From JACDET01 sp035568375 (GTDB taxonomy: Bacteria > Patescibacteriota > Microgenomatia > Levybacterales > UBA12049), in NCBI GenBank assembly GCA_035568375.1, contig DATMOG010000048.1, positions 1 through 5,612 of the forward strand: a DNA stretch of 5,612 nt, read 5' to 3'. Every line of letters begins with the position of its first letter. Position 1 is the first letter of the stretch. Positions 5,466-5,612 of this stretch are shown in pieces. The notes under the pieces were generated by a model that worked only from the letters and a program-made list of their open reading frames with translations, did not search any database and had not been told where the DNA came from. Made by a program: the position numbers and the translations under genes.

Positions 5466-5612
5466 TGCTACCCCTGTCGGACAAGAATAGAAATGTCACC
5501 CCCCCCATTATTCCTTAGCTTTGTAAAGTTTTCTCCATGGATGATCAATTGGAGATTTCCAGTTAAGTTTGTGCCTTGTTAGAATTATTGGCGGTTTGTT
5601 AACTTTTTTTGG
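5466..5612 (-). mobile_element. Probable end of an insertion sequence (partial)
   Basis: From about 5466 the character changes. The stretch 5471-5506 is unusually C-rich for this AT-rich window and includes TGTCGGACA (5475-5483, TGTC/GACA around one base), a second TGTCACC and a run of eight C (5499-5506). Behind it on the minus strand is the tail of an ORF ending in an HPWRK-type C-terminus. Read on the minus strand, the TGACATTTCTATT...GACAGGGG pattern recalls the termini of IS481-like elements as I remember them; this was not verified. The other end and any target-site duplication lie outside the window or cannot be fixed, so the boundary is approximate. Confidence 0.45.
5508..5612 (-). 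CDS. C-terminal fragment of a putative transposase (5' partial)
   Basis: The minus strand is open from the window edge to a TAA at 5508-5510, giving 34 residues that end the protein: a Lys/Pro-rich stretch with KPPIILTRHKLNW followed by SPIDHPWRKLYKAKE. The basic composition and the PxxHPWRK terminus resemble the tails of IS-encoded transposases common in candidate-phyla and other bacterial genomes (recollection, not a search). No catalytic residue is visible because the body lies outside the window. It converges on the DHH-like gene, with 56 bp between the two stop codons. It could instead be an unrelated small protein; the adjacent IS-end-like DNA favours the transposase reading. Confidence 0.5.
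   Translation of the reverse strand, partial: PKKVNKPPIILTRHKLNWKSPIDHPWRKLYKAKE

Overview
The window (about 40% GC by eye, standard genetic code, all visible stops TAA) looks like a chromosomal piece of a candidate-phyla-radiation (Patescibacteria) bacterium, most likely in or near Microgenomates. This is inference. It rests on a very short IF-2 without N-terminal domains, a NusA with a compact N-terminal domain, a degenerate DHH-fold protein, genes with no Shine-Dalgarno sequence and -10 boxes almost touching the start codon, and the absence of rimP, ylxR, rbfA and truB from the usual nusA-infB cluster.

Layout: (1) 1-1683, the 3' part of a two-ring Clp/Hsp100 AAA+ ATPase whose 5' end lies outside the window. 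Its first ATPase ring appears catalytically dead, and the second is intact for ATP hydrolysis but lacks the usual aromatic pore loop. (2) 1684-1728, a 45-bp gap holding a good sigma70-type promoter that would give a practically leaderless nusA mRNA. (3) 1729-2835, nusA. (4) 2836-2938, an A-rich/T-rich spacer with inverted and direct repeats, ending in a strong Shine-Dalgarno. (5) 2939-4420, infB (IF-2). (6) 4421-4455, a short gap with a weaker possible leaderless promoter and no Shine-Dalgarno. (7) 4456-5451, a DHH-phosphoesterase-like protein whose metal-binding motifs are eroded and whose DHHA1 domain is replaced by a Gln-rich tail. (8) 5452-5612, a short non-coding stretch and then, on the minus strand, the last 34 codons of a gene that looks like the end of an insertion-sequence transposase, with an IS-end-like sequence and a run of eight C.

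The four plus-strand genes are co-directional and closely spaced. nusA and infB couple transcription elongation/termination to translation initiation. The DHH-like protein is the sort of partner (nanoRNase/RNA-related fold) that could act in the same process, but its residues argue against catalysis. No wholly new system is evident. The main points of interest are two probable pseudoenzyme modules, an IF-2 with a divergent initiator-tRNA pocket, and mixed leaderless and Shine-Dalgarno initiation within one cluster.
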